This document shows positions 1 to 8,502 of a stretch of DNA of 32,350 nucleotides, piece after piece; the stretch's first letter is position 1; every line of letters begins with the position of its first letter. A model generated the notes under the pieces. That model saw nothing but the letters and a program-made list of their open reading frames with translations. It ran no database searches and was not told where the DNA came from. This stretch comes from CAG-390 sp045531455 (lineage in GTDB: Bacteria; Bacillota; Clostridia; Oscillospirales; CAG-272). Location: the NCBI GenBank assembly GCA_045531455.1, contig JAZSEA010000022.1, positions 1-32,350 on the forward strand, written 5' to 3'. The translations under genes and the position numbers were made by a program.

Positions 1-2485
1 AGTGCATTTCCGGACGCACTTTCTTACCCAGAGATACAGCCATATCCATCAGTTTGCCCACGCCATTCTGGTCCAGTTTGGCGAAGGGGTCGTTCTCATA
101 GATTTTGCTGTCATAGTAAGCAGTCAGGAACTTACCGGCATCGTCACGGCTGAAACCGAAGGTCATCTGGGTCAGGTCGTTGGTACCGAAGCAGAAGAAC
201 TCGGCCTCTTTGGCGATTTCGTCCGCGGTCAAGCAGGCACGCGGAATCTCCATCATGGTACCGACTTCGTATTTCAGTTCCACGCCGGCCGCGGCGATTT
301 CCGCATCGGCAGTGGCCACGACGATATCCTTGACGAATTTCATCTCTTTGACTTCGCCGGTCAGAGGAATCATGATTTCCGGAACCAGGTTCCAGTCAGC
401 ATGCGCCTTCTTGATGTTGATGGCGGCACGGATAACAGCCTGAGTCTGCATCTTGGCAATTTCAGGATAGGTAACAGCCAGACGGCAGCCACGGTGACCC
501 ATCATGGGGTTGAACTCGTGCAAGCCGGTGATGATGTTCTTGATGTCCGCCACGGTTTTGCCCTGGGCTTTGGCCAGCGCTTCGATGTCGGCCTCTTCGG
601 TGGGCACGAACTCGTGCAGGGGCGGGTCTAAGAAGCGGATGGTAACGGGGTTGCCTTCCAGAGCCTCGTACAGCTTCTCGAAGTCGCCCTGTTGATACGG
701 CAGAATCTTATCCAACGCGGCTTCGCGCTCTTCGACGGTGTCGGCGCAAATCATCTCGCGGAACGCGGCGATGCGGTCGGCCTCGAAGAACATGTGCTCG
801 GTACGGCACAAGCCGATACCTTCGGCACCCAGCTCACGCGCCTTCTTGGCGTCGGCGGGGGTGTCGGCGTTGGTGCGGACTTTCAGGGTGCGGAACTCGT
901 CCGCCCAGTCCATGATGGTCTTGAACTCGCCAACGATCTCAGCGTCCACAGTCGGGATAACGCCGTCGTAGATCGCGCCGGTCGAACCGTCGATGGAGAT
1001 ATAGTCGCCTTCAACGTAGGTCTTGCCCGCGAGTTCGAACTTCTTGTTCTCTTCGTCCATTTTGATCTCGCCGCAGCCGGAGACACAGCAGGTGCCCATG
1101 CCGCGCGCGCCAACGGCCGCGTGAGAGGTCATACCACCGCGACCGGTCAGGATGCCTTGCGACGCTTTCATGCCGGTGATATCTTCGGGAGAGGTCTCCA
1201 AGCGAACCAGGATAACCTTTTCGCCGCGGTTGTTCCAAGCCTCGGCATCCTCAGCGGTGAACACAACCTTACCGCAAGCGGCACCGGGGGAAGCGCCCAA
1301 ACCTTTGCCAGCCGGGGTGGCTGCTTTCAGCGCTTTGGCGTCGAACTGCGGGTGCAACAGCGTATCCAAGTTGCGGGGGTCAATCATGGCCACCGCTTGC
1401 TTTTTGTCAATCATGCCTTCGTCCACGAGGTCGCAGGCGATTTTCAGAGCGGCCTTGGCGGTACGTTTGCCGTTACGGGTCTGCAACATATACAGCTTGC
1501 CGGCCTGCACGGTGAATTCCATATCCTGCATATCGCGGTAGTGGTCTTCGAGCGTGGCACAGACCTGTTTGAACTGCGCAAACGCCTCGGGGAATTTGTC
1601 AGCCATTTCAGCAATCGGCATGGGAGTACGCACGCCGGCCACAACGTCTTCGCCCTGCGCGTTGACCAGGAACTCGCCCATCAGGCCGGGTTCACCTGTA
1701 GCGGGGTCACGTGTAAATGCAACGCCTGTACCGCAGTTGTCACCCATGTTACCGAATGCCATCATCTGAACGTTAACAGCGGTACCCCAAGAATAAGGGA
1801 TATCGTTATCACGGCGATATACGTTAGCACGGGGGTTGTCCCATGAACGGAAAACAGCCTCAACAGCACCCATTAACTGCTCTTTGGGGTCAGAGGGGAA
1901 GTCTTTACCGATTTTGCTCTTATATTCAGCCTTGAACTGCTCAGCAAGAACCTTAAGGTCTTCAGCGGTAAGCTCAACGTCCTGCTTTACGCCCTTTTCT
2001 TCCTTCATCTTGTCGATGAGCTCTTCGAAATACTTCTTACCGACTTCCATAACGACGTCGGAGTACATCTGGATAAATCTTCTATAGCAGTCATAAGCCC
2101 ATCTGGGGTTGCCGGACTTCTTAGCCATAACTTCTACAACTTCCTCGTTAAGACCGAGGTTGAGGATGGTGTCCATCATACCGGGCATGGATGCGCGTGC
2201 GCCGGAACGAACCGAAACGAGAAGGGGATTCTCGAGGTCACCGAACTTCTTGCCGGTGATGCCTTCCATCTTCTCAATGTAAACCATGATCTCTGCCATG
2301 ATCTCGTCATTGATCTGACGGCCGTCTTCGTAGTACTGTGTGCAAGCTTCGGTCGAAATAGTGAAGCCCTGGGGAACGGGAAGACCGATATTGGTCATTT
2401 CCGCGAGGTTAGCGCCCTTACCGCCAAGGATCTCACGCATGTTTGCGTTACCCTCGGAGAAGAGGTAGCAATACTTCTTTGCCAT
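1..2485 (-). CDS. ppdK: Pyruvate, phosphate dikinase (3'-truncated by window edge)
   Basis: Interconverts pyruvate + ATP + Pi with PEP + AMP + PPi in the cytoplasm, using a swivelling phosphohistidine domain. The protein begins MAKKYCYLFSEGN after a TTAGGAGGAA ribosome site and reads openly for about 828 codons; the family is about 870-880 residues, so roughly the last 45-50, including the catalytic Cys loop, lie outside the window. Visible motifs are the N-terminal ATP-grasp (GGKGANLAEM; GDNCGTGVAFTRDPATGE near residues 245-265), the phosphohistidine motif GGMTSHAAVGARGMG around residue 455 and PEP/pyruvate-barrel motifs such as FGTNDLTQM. Codon use changes sharply near 1670-1720: the 14 Leu codons before it are CTC, CTT or TTA with no CTG, whereas after it Leu is almost all CTG or TTG. 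The frame is intact across the change. Identity is very sure; integrity as one natural gene is not. Confidence 0.95.
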   Translation of the reverse strand, partial: MAKKYCYLFSEGNANMREILGGKGANLAEMTNIGLPVPQGFTISTEACTQYYEDGRQINDEIMAEIMVYIEKMEGITGKKFGDLENPLLVSVRSGARASMPGMMDTILNLGLNEEVVEVMAKKSGNPRWAYDCYRRFIQMYSDVVMEVGKKYFEELIDKMKEEKGVKQDVELTAEDLKVLAEQFKAEYKSKIGKDFPSDPKEQLMGAVEAVFRSWDNPRANVYRRDNDIPYSWGTAVNVQMMAFGNMGDNCGTGVAFTRDPATGEPGLMGEFLVNAQGEDVVAGVRTPMPIAEMADKFPEAFAQFKQVCATLEDHYRDMQDMEFTVQAGKLYMLQTRNGKRTAKAALKIACDLVDEGMIDKKQAVAMIDPRNLDTLLHPQFDAKALKAATPAGKGLGASPGAACGKVVFTAEDAEAWNNRGEKVILVRLETSPEDITGMKASQGILTGRGGMTSHAAVGARGMGTCCVSGCGEIKMDEENKKFELAGKTYVEGDYISIDGSTGAIYDGVIPTVDAEIVGEFKTIMDWADEFRTLKVRTNADTPADAKKARELGAEGIGLCRTEHMFFEADRIAAFREMICADTVEEREAALDKILPYQQGDFEKLYEALEGNPVTIRFLDPPLHEFVPTEEADIEALAKAQGKTVADIKNIITGLHEFNPMMGHRGCRLAVTYPEIAKMQTQAVIRAAINIKKAHADWNLVPEIMIPLTGEVKEMKFVKDIVVATADAEIAAAGVELKYEVGTMMEIPRACLTADEIAKEAEFFCFGTNDLTQMTFGFSRDDAGKFLTAYYDSKIYENDPFAKLDQNGVGKLMDMAVSLGKKVRPEMH

Positions 2486-2558
2486 TGTAATTCCTCCTAA
2501 TATGGAAAATAAAATTTTTATCAAAATTCAAAATCGGACTTGTATCCAAATCCAATAT

Positions 2559-2567
2559 ATTATAGCA
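2559..2567 (-). promoter_or_regulatory. Extended -10 promoter for ppdK
   Basis: The minus strand reads TGCTATAAT, an extended -10 (TGnTATAAT), about 74 nt before the ppdK start codon. No good -35 hexamer is seen 17 nt upstream. The A+T-rich 5' leader leads into the strong ribosome site. Inferred from consensus only. Confidence 0.5.
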
Positions 2568-2629
2568 CATTTTCCCTATAATATCTATAATAATATGGGG
2601 ATTTATTTTGTAAATTTTTTGTAAACGTG

Positions 2630-2701
2630 AATTGCAAAGCGCAATTACAGGGCTTTGCCCCGTACCCCACAAGAGAAACTTTTTGAAAAAAGTTCCTCTT
2701 G
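2630..2701. repeat. Hairpin cluster between mgtC and ppdK
   Basis: Three inverted repeats in a row: AATTGC/GCAATT (2630-2646), GGGC-ttt-GCCC (2650-2660), and a 15-bp arm pair (2670-2684 with 2687-2701) with one mismatch, whose arms hold A/T runs. No gene is supported in 2486-2811; it contains the ppdK promoter and leader, these hairpins and the heptamer/hairpin unit at 2741-2795. The long hairpin could terminate transcription arriving from mgtC on the minus strand. Confidence 0.6.
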
Positions 2702-2740
2702 ACTCTTCAAAAACTTTCAAAGCTTTTTTATATAAATGAA

Positions 2741-2795
2741 AATTTCCGAGCCGAGGGCTCGGAAATTCTCCATAACTTTACACTTTACACTTTTC
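2741..2795. repeat. 12-bp perfect hairpin plus heptamer repeats (solo repeat unit)
   Basis: AATTTCCGAGCC (2741-2752), loop GAG, and GGCTCGGAAATT (2756-2767) form a perfect 12-bp stem. Next to it are three 7-nt units, ACTTTAC, ACTTTAC and ACTTTTC (2775-2795). Read on the minus strand the units fit ARARTGY, like the tips of the elements at 14773-15096 and 18323-18620. It lies just downstream of the second mgtC and may also act as its terminator, although the U-tract is poor. Confidence 0.65.
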
Positions 2796-2811
2796 ACTAC
2801 GGCGTCAGCCG

Positions 2812-3507
2812 TCAAAGTTCTTCAACGCTGTATACTCCGTCAAACTGCGTCATTTCGCTGAGGATATTCTCGTGCTTCTGTCTCTTCTTGAAGATCAGGG
2901 TCAGCACCGCGCTGCAACGCTCGCCCGAGACTGTGCGCTGCTTGGTAAATTCGATATCAATAACGCGGATACCCTTGCCCTCAAGTCTCTCAACGAGTCT
3001 GTCGAGCATTCCCGCGGAGTCGAATTCGACGTAGATATTCATTCTCTTCGCGCTCGACATAATAAAATATTCGAGCTTCGAGAGAACGAGCGCGGCGAGG
3101 AGCACGATCGCAACGCCGATCAGCGCGGCTTCGTAATATCCCGCTCCGATGGCAAGACCGATGATAGCCGAGGTCCAGAGTCCCGCGGCTGTCGTAAGTC
3201 CCTTGACCTGGCGGCGTGTGGTGACGATGATCGTTCCCGCGCCGATAAAGCCCATTCCCGAGATGACCTGCGCGCCGAGACGGGTGGGGTCTGTCGAAAG
3301 TCCCGATTTGTAAAGATATAGACCCACAAGTGTCGTCAGAGTTGCGCCGATGCAAACGAGAGTATGCGTGCGGAAGCCCGCGCTTCTTCTCTTGCTCTCG
3401 CGCTCAAGTCCGATGATTCCTCCGCAAAGGAGCGCAAGCGCGAATCTGAGTATAACTCCGACCGCACCGACGTCGCGGAGCATTTCCATTATTTCATAAT
3501 ATGTCAT
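2812..3507 (-). CDS. MgtC/SapB family membrane protein, second copy
   Basis: 231 aa. The N-terminal half is a multi-spanning membrane domain with the family signature GLERE..R.AGFRTHTLVCIGA (about residues 33-55) and glycine-rich segments (QVISGMGFIGAGTIIV, GLTTAAGLW). The C-terminal 80 or so residues form a soluble ACT-like regulatory domain ending SVEEL. MgtC proteins are linked to magnesium homeostasis and growth in low Mg2+; the exact role here is unknown. The ATG lies 2 nt after the stop of the upstream paralogue, and its ribosome site GGAGGAG sits inside that gene's last codons, so translation is probably coupled. It is the last gene of the lipoprotein-mgtC-mgtC cluster. Confidence 0.88.
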   Translation of the reverse strand: MTYYEIMEMLRDVGAVGVILRFALALLCGGIIGLERESKRRSAGFRTHTLVCIGATLTTLVGLYLYKSGLSTDPTRLGAQVISGMGFIGAGTIIVTTRRQVKGLTTAAGLWTSAIIGLAIGAGYYEAALIGVAIVLLAALVLSKLEYFIMSSAKRMNIYVEFDSAGMLDRLVERLEGKGIRVIDIEFTKQRTVSGERCSAVLTLIFKKRQKHENILSEMTQFDGVYSVEEL

Positions 3508-3509
3508 TT

Positions 3510-4199
3510 TTATAACTCCTCCACCGATATAACGCCATCAATGGCAGCAAGCGCGGCGATTATCTCAACGTGCGGACGGCGGCGCGAGAGCTGTGTCTCG
3601 ATGACCACGTTCGGTGATTCGTTTGCAAGCTCGCGGACGTTCGTGATCTCCGAATCGTAAATTTTGATATTCATACTGCGGAGCACCTCGTGAACGCTCG
3701 CAACGACCGCGGTCTCGGTCACCATTACGTTGATATTCATATTCCTCGAGCGCGAGGTGATCATCTTCTCGATCTTATCGAGAAGCGTCGTTGACAGGAT
3801 GATCGCGGCAAAGGCGATGATCGCGCACTCGAAAAATCCCGCGCCGACGGCAAGACCCATACAAGCGCAAGCCCAAAGACCCGCGGCTGTGGTCAGACCC
3901 TTGACCTCCTGGCGGCGTGTGACTATGATCGTGCCCGCGCCGAGAAAGCCGATACCGTTGATGACCTGCGCGCCGAGACGCGATACGTCAACGGTGATCC
4001 CGAGCGTTTCGATGCAATAGCGGCTGATGCACATTGCGAGAGTCGCGCCCATACAGACAAGAATATGAGTTCTGAATCCCGCGGGACGGCGTTTTCGCCC
4101 TCTCTCGAGACCTATCGAGCCGCCGAGAATGACGGCGAGCAGAAGTTTAATAACAAGTGCTGCGAGGCTTGCGCCTCGCAGACTATCGAGCCATTCCAT
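3510..4199 (-). CDS. MgtC/SapB family membrane protein, first copy
   Basis: 229 aa, the same architecture as the next gene: a hydrophobic N-terminal domain with GLERGRKRRPAGFRTH and LVCMGATLA, INGIGFLGAGTIIVTRR and GLTTAAGLWACACMGLAVGAG, then a soluble C-terminal domain also ending ISVEEL. The two proteins are tandem paralogues with clearly diverged C-terminal domains, which suggests different regulatory input or a heteromer. A GGGAGG ribosome site precedes the ATG and begins right after the stop of the upstream lipoprotein gene (13 nt gap), so the three genes look like one transcript. The Mg2+ link is family knowledge, not shown here. Confidence 0.88.
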   Translation of the reverse strand: MEWLDSLRGASLAALVIKLLLAVILGGSIGLERGRKRRPAGFRTHILVCMGATLAMCISRYCIETLGITVDVSRLGAQVINGIGFLGAGTIIVTRRQEVKGLTTAAGLWACACMGLAVGAGFFECAIIAFAAIILSTTLLDKIEKMITSRSRNMNINVMVTETAVVASVHEVLRSMNIKIYDSEITNVRELANESPNVVIETQLSRRRPHVEIIAALAAIDGVISVEEL

Positions 4200-4212
4200 A
4201 GAACGACCTCCC

Positions 4213-5394
4213 TTAATCGATTGTCATGACCCAGACGTTCTCCGTCGGGTCCTTTCCTCCGCCGTTCGCGTATTTATCCGCGCCCGACTCAAAAAGGATG
4301 TAAATTTTACCGTCCATAGCGGCAAGTCCCTCACTCATCGGAGGCGCACTCACGCTTCCCGCGGAAAGCTTGCCGTCGAGGAAATAGACGGGCACCTTCT
4401 CTCCGTTGAGAGTTGCGGCGCTGTGCGGAGCGTCACCGATCGGGTTATGATAAAGCAGGATAGCAGACTTATTCGTTCTGCCGTAGGACTGGCTGAGCGC
4501 GACGTAAAGATCGGTCACGGCAAAGCCCTGAATACGCTCTGTCATCGAGAGGATGACGTCGGGAGTTGCATAGCTTCCCTCGACCATAGCCTTCGCCTTG
4601 ATGCCGTTTTCCGTGTTCTCGTCAAGCTTATATCCGACCGTCCAGGCGAGATAGGTCTTGCCCTCGCGGTTCTTCATATGACGGAATTCGTCGGTCGGGT
4701 AGCTCGATCCGTACTGAAAATCGCCGACCCAGAGATATCCGCCCGAATAGTTGCAGAATGAAGCGCGAACGGGTACGGAGATCTCCTCCGCGATCTTGAT
4801 CTTGCCGCACTGACCCGTCTCGAGGATCTCGGTCAGCGGAATGCGGTAAAGCTTCGAGCCGTTTGCGATATAGACATTCTTATCCGTTACGGCAACTCCG
4901 CCCGCGTGGGAGGCATGAGGAGTGCCGTCCATATTTGTCAGATAATATTCGCCGACGTATGCGCCGCTCTCCATATCAACGGCAACGAGGATCGAACAAT
5001 CCGAGATATCCGTGCTCGGAAAATAACCCGAGATGAGAAGCCAACCGCGCTCCTCCCAGATATCCATACCCTGCGGGATCATCTTGCCCGCAAGCGCGGG
5101 AACGAGATGAGACATCTCGGCTTTTGCGATAAAATCTGTATATGCCCGGAAGGTTCCCTTTGGCAGAACGCTTTCCGCGGTGAATTTGAACTGATCCGAG
5201 GGTCCTTCATACACGGGGAAGGGCGGCTCGGTGACCTCGGGCTCGGTCGAAATTTCGGGAGCAGATGTATTTTCGGTATTTTCGATCTCTTCAATCGGCT
5301 CGGTTGTTTCCTCGGGAATGTCCGAACTGCATCCGATGCAGGAAATGATCATAAAGATCGCGGCAAGAAGAACCGTAATTCTGATTATTTTCAT
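4213..5394 (-). CDS. Secreted lipoprotein of unknown function
   Basis: 393 aa from the ATG. It has a signal peptide with lipobox ISCIGC (lipidated Cys near residue 22) and then a Thr/Glu/Pro-rich spacer of about 35 residues. The rest is a globular beta-rich domain with recurring short strands (GGVAVTDKNVYIANGSKLYRI, GLAAMDGKIYILFESG), reminiscent of a beta-propeller sensor, but no named family is recognised. A GTG one codon upstream is also possible; GGAG lies 7 nt before the ATG, which is the better spacing. It is followed closely by the two mgtC genes, so it may report on an envelope condition relevant to them; that is inference from position only. Confidence 0.75.
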   Translation of the reverse strand: MKIIRITVLLAAIFMIISCIGCSSDIPEETTEPIEEIENTENTSAPEISTEPEVTEPPFPVYEGPSDQFKFTAESVLPKGTFRAYTDFIAKAEMSHLVPALAGKMIPQGMDIWEERGWLLISGYFPSTDISDCSILVAVDMESGAYVGEYYLTNMDGTPHASHAGGVAVTDKNVYIANGSKLYRIPLTEILETGQCGKIKIAEEISVPVRASFCNYSGGYLWVGDFQYGSSYPTDEFRHMKNREGKTYLAWTVGYKLDENTENGIKAKAMVEGSYATPDVILSMTERIQGFAVTDLYVALSQSYGRTNKSAILLYHNPIGDAPHSAATLNGEKVPVYFLDGKLSAGSVSAPPMSEGLAAMDGKIYILFESGADKYANGGGKDPTENVWVMTID

Positions 5395-5455
5395 CACTTT
5401 TCTCCGTTTCGGGATAATTCCAATTCATCCGTTTTTTCGGGGGCTTTGCCGACCG

Positions 5456-5514
5456 AAAAAACACCTCTCAGAGGAGTCGAGCGTTCTTCAAGTGTAAAAC
5501 ACAGTTTTACACTT
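5456..5514 (-). terminator. Probable glnN terminator region
   Basis: Five bases after the glnN stop an 11-bp perfect inverted repeat, AAGTGTAAAAC/GTTTTACACTT (5490-5514), forms a hairpin. Further along the minus strand a weaker CCTC/GAGG hairpin is followed by six T (complement of 5456-5461). The first stem has no U-tract, so termination strength is uncertain. Confidence 0.45.
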
Positions 5515-5518
5515 GGGG

Positions 5519-7612
5519 TCATTTTACACTGAACATAAGGTCGCCGTAGGTCGGATAGGGCCAATAATCGCTGCCCGTGAGCGTTTCAGCCTCGTCAACA
5601 GCGGCGCGGAGAAGCTCCATCGTACCGAAGACGAGATCGCGATAGCCGTGCGCGAGAGTGACGATGTCCTTCTCGCCCGAGAGCTTTTCAAGGAAGTTTT
5701 CAAGCGTAACTGTATGTGTCACGATGGCTGTCGTAAGCTCGGAAAGATCGCGGATCGTGTCGAATTCATAATCGGTGTCGATACCGATGCAGAAATCGCG
5801 TTTGCTTCTGCCAGACTCCGCAAGCGCACCCGTGAATTTCGAGATTGCGGGGAGAATATCGCGGCGGACCATATCGATCATGGTCAGAGCCTCGATATGA
5901 AGCACCTTGCAGTAGTTATCGAGGATGACGTCGCGTCTCGACGCCGCCTCAACGGGAGTGTATATCTTATGCTGAGCGAAGAGCTTCAGGTTCTTCTCTG
6001 CCGTCAGCTGAGGAACACAATCGGGAGTGGAGGGGTAATTCGGCAGTCCGCGGACCTCAGTTGCTTCACGGATCCAAGCCTCGTCGTAGCCGTTTCCGCT
6101 GAAGATTATACGCTTATGCTCCGATACGGTGCGGCGGATGAGCGAATGGAGTGCACTCTCGAAATCCTCCGCGCCCTCGAGCTCGTCCGCATAGAGACGG
6201 AGCGACTCTGCAACCGCTGTGTTGAGCATGATATTCGTGCACGCAATACTGTCAGACGAGCCGAGCATACGGAACTCGAACTTGTTTCCGGTAAAAGCAA
6301 AGGGCGAGGTACGGTTGCGGTCTGTGTTATCGCGAGGGAGCTTCGGGAGAGTATGTACGCCGAGACGAAGCGGCTCCTGCGCCTGCGCGTTGTAGGGAAT
6401 ATCCTTCTCAATCGCATCGAGGATCTCCTCAAGCTCTGTGCCGAGGAAGATCGAAACGACTGCGGGAGGTGCCTCGTGCGAGCCGAGACGGTGATCGTTC
6501 GAGGGCGACGCTACCGAGAGACGGAGCAGATCGGCGTAATCATCAACAGCCTGTATCACCGCGCAGAGGAAAAGAAGGAACTGCGCGTTCTCAGCGGGTG
6601 TGTCGCCGGGCTTGAAGAGGTTGACACCCGTGTTGGTCTGGATCGACCAGTTGTTGTGCTTACCCGAACCCGACACGTTCGCAAAGGGCTTTTCGTGAAG
6701 CAGACAGATCATTCCGTGCTTCTTCGCAACTCTCTGCATGACCTCCATAGTCAGCTGATTGTGGTCGCAGGCAATATTTGCCTTAGCAAATATCGGTGCA
6801 AGCTCGTGCTGTGCGGGAGCAGCCTCGTTATGCTCGGTCTTTGCCGAAACACCGAGCTTCCAGAGCTCATGGTCGACCTCCTCCATATATGCGGCGACGC
6901 GGGGCTTGATTATTCCGTAATAATGATCGGAAAGCTCCTGACGCTTCGGAGGCTTTGCACCGAAGAGGGTGCGTCCCGTGTAGATAAGGTCGCATCTCTT
7001 CTCGAACATCTCGCGGTCGATCAGGAAATACTCCTGCTCGGGTCCGACACAAGCCTTGACCGATGTGACGTCATCGTTTCCGAAGAGCTTCAGCACTCGC
7101 ATAGCCTGACGGTTGAGAGCCTCCATTGAGCGCAGGAGAGGTGTCTTTTTATCGAGAGCCTCGCCGCCGTAGGAGCAGAACGCCGTCGGGATGCAGAGCG
7201 TTTTCTCCTTAATAAATGCATACGATGTGGGATCCCACGCCGTATATCCGCGTGCCTCAAACGTAGCGCGGAGTCCGCCTGAGGGGAAGGATGATGCATC
7301 AGACTCGCCCGAAACGAGCTCCTTGCCCGAAAATTCCAGTATCACACTTCCGTCGGCATTCGGGCTTATAAATGCATCGTGCTTTTCGGCGGTAACGCCC
7401 GTCATCGGCTGGAACCAATGTGTGAAATGTGTAGCACCGCGCTCGACAGCCCAATCCTTCATCGCCTCCGCGACGATATTCGCAAGGCTGATATCGAGCG
7501 AACGTCCGTCTTCGATCGTCTTGCGCATGCGCTCGTATGCCTCTTTCGGCAAACGCGCCTTCATCTCTCTGTCATCAAATACCATACATCCAAAGTATTC
7601 CGGAATCTTCAT
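5519..7612 (-). CDS. glnN: Glutamine synthetase type III
   Basis: 697 aa, the usual size for GSIII (about 700). It forms glutamine from glutamate, ammonia and ATP in the cytoplasm, the central ammonia-assimilation step. The start MKIPEYFGCMVFDD follows an AGGAGA ribosome site. GSIII hallmarks are FTHWFQPMTG near residue 63, the region EHNEAAPAQHELAPIF followed by HEKPFANVSGSGKHNNWS (about 265-325), and NDHRLGSHEAPPA, with metal- and substrate-binding Glu and His residues in place. It is transcribed alone from the promoter at 7651-7679. No nif or other nitrogen genes are adjacent. GSIII is the common type in Bacteroides and many Clostridia. Confidence 0.97.
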   Translation of the reverse strand: MKIPEYFGCMVFDDREMKARLPKEAYERMRKTIEDGRSLDISLANIVAEAMKDWAVERGATHFTHWFQPMTGVTAEKHDAFISPNADGSVILEFSGKELVSGESDASSFPSGGLRATFEARGYTAWDPTSYAFIKEKTLCIPTAFCSYGGEALDKKTPLLRSMEALNRQAMRVLKLFGNDDVTSVKACVGPEQEYFLIDREMFEKRCDLIYTGRTLFGAKPPKRQELSDHYYGIIKPRVAAYMEEVDHELWKLGVSAKTEHNEAAPAQHELAPIFAKANIACDHNQLTMEVMQRVAKKHGMICLLHEKPFANVSGSGKHNNWSIQTNTGVNLFKPGDTPAENAQFLLFLCAVIQAVDDYADLLRLSVASPSNDHRLGSHEAPPAVVSIFLGTELEEILDAIEKDIPYNAQAQEPLRLGVHTLPKLPRDNTDRNRTSPFAFTGNKFEFRMLGSSDSIACTNIMLNTAVAESLRLYADELEGAEDFESALHSLIRRTVSEHKRIIFSGNGYDEAWIREATEVRGLPNYPSTPDCVPQLTAEKNLKLFAQHKIYTPVEAASRRDVILDNYCKVLHIEALTMIDMVRRDILPAISKFTGALAESGRSKRDFCIGIDTDYEFDTIRDLSELTTAIVTHTVTLENFLEKLSGEKDIVTLAHGYRDLVFGTMELLRAAVDEAETLTGSDYWPYPTYGDLMFSVK

Positions 7613-7650
7613 GGTGGTCTCCTATCGCAGAAATAATATCTCATTATATT

Positions 7651-7679
7651 AGTATATCTTTTTTTATATAGAAAGTCAA
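7651..7679 (-). promoter_or_regulatory. Sigma-A promoter for glnN
   Basis: Minus strand: TTGACT (7674-7679), 17-nt spacer, TATACT (7651-7656), 39 nt before the glnN ATG. Close to consensus in both boxes with ideal spacing. Confidence 0.8.
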
Positions 7680-7705
7680 GAGGAATTTTATTAATTTTGC
7701 TTGCA

Positions 7706-7744
7706 AAAGAAAAAATATAGTGCCCTCGCAATAACTGCGAGGGC
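7706..7744 (-). terminator. Intrinsic terminator after thiT
   Basis: GCCCTCGCA (7722-7730), 5-nt loop, TGCGAGGGC (7736-7744): a 9-bp GC-rich stem beginning 13 nt after the thiT stop. On the minus strand it is followed by ACTATATTTTTTC. Confidence 0.85.
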
Positions 7745-7756
7745 GGTAACAGAAGA

Positions 7757-8359
7757 TTATTTCATCGGCTTCAGCGTCTTAGGGTCGACAGCGGAGCAAA
7801 GGAGCACGAGAACGACCGCTGCGATCGCGGCGTTGCCGAGCATATAGCTGCCGTTGTAAACGAGCGAGTAGATCCAGACATTCATACCCTCGGGAGTATA
7901 GCTGTCCCAGAGTATGATGCCCGAAAGAAAGCTGCAAACAAAGCGCAAAAATGATGCGCCGACCGCGCCGACGACGTAACCCGCAATACGAGTCACGGGC
8001 TTACCGCTCTTCTCAAAGGGTGCCGAGAAGACGGAAGCGAGTCCGAGTGCGGTGAAGGCGAGGACGTAATCGAGAAGGATGCAGAGCGTGACCGCCACGA
8101 ACGTATTAGCGGGCGGCAGAGAGAGTCCGAGAAGCATCTGAACGCAGGCATAGACAAATCCCGCGGAGAGTCCCCATTTCCAGCCGCGGCGGTAGGAAAG
8201 GTAGATTATCGGGATCGCGCCGAGGCTTATCGAGCCTCCGTAAGCCCAGGGCTGTGGCAGGAACTCGCAGAGCAGCTCAAGTCCGACCGCAAGCGCGACC
8301 ATCATCGCCGTCTCTACGAGCGCGAGAACGTTGGTTTTTGTGTTTTTGTTGGTTTTCAT
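7757..8359 (-). CDS. thiT: Thiamine transporter ThiT (ECF S component)
   Basis: 200 aa, the usual length for the S component that binds thiamine in the membrane and works with a shared EcfAAT energising module, which is not in this window. The protein is hydrophobic with about six membrane segments. It has the N-terminal ALVETAMMVALAVGLELL helix and the EFLPQPWAYGGSISLGAIPI region typical of ThiT, then YRRGWKWGLSAGFVYACVQML. The assignment is strengthened by the TPP riboswitch and terminator directly upstream, which should shut the gene off when thiamine pyrophosphate is plentiful. The ATG follows an AAAGGAA ribosome site. Confidence 0.93.
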   Translation of the reverse strand: MKTNKNTKTNVLALVETAMMVALAVGLELLCEFLPQPWAYGGSISLGAIPIIYLSYRRGWKWGLSAGFVYACVQMLLGLSLPPANTFVAVTLCILLDYVLAFTALGLASVFSAPFEKSGKPVTRIAGYVVGAVGASFLRFVCSFLSGIILWDSYTPEGMNVWIYSLVYNGSYMLGNAAIAAVVLVLLCSAVDPKTLKPMK

Positions 8360-8435
8360 TTTCTTTTTTTCCTTTCGGAGATGTATTAATCAACCGATAT
8401 TTTCAGAAATTCTCGGAAAAGTGATCAATTTTTCC

Positions 8436-8477
8436 AAAAAAGAGTGCCGCACATCCTCTGCAGTGAATGTGCGGCAC
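8436..8477 (-). terminator. Riboswitch expression-platform terminator
   Basis: GTGCCGCACAT (8444-8454) and ATGTGCGGCAC (8467-8477) form an 11-bp stem; the minus strand continues CTCTTTTTTGG. It lies between the TPP aptamer and thiT, as expected for a TPP-induced terminator. The 5' arm repeats a GGGGGTGCCG string also present at the 5' end of the aptamer, which may set up the competing anti-terminator. Confidence 0.9.
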
Positions 8478-8502
8478 CCCCGATAACAATCGGTAGATTT
8501 TA

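Noticed and set aside
5432..5461. Inverted repeat TTTTTTCGG/CCGAAAAAA as a stand-alone terminator
   Set aside because: The T-run is in the 5' arm and the A-run in the 3' arm on either strand, the reverse of a terminator; only the adjoining hairpin plus T-run was kept.
5490..5514. GlnR/TnrA-type operator near glnN
   Set aside because: The palindrome TGTAA-N9-TTACA has the wrong spacing for TGTNA-N7-TNACA and lies downstream of glnN, not at its promoter.
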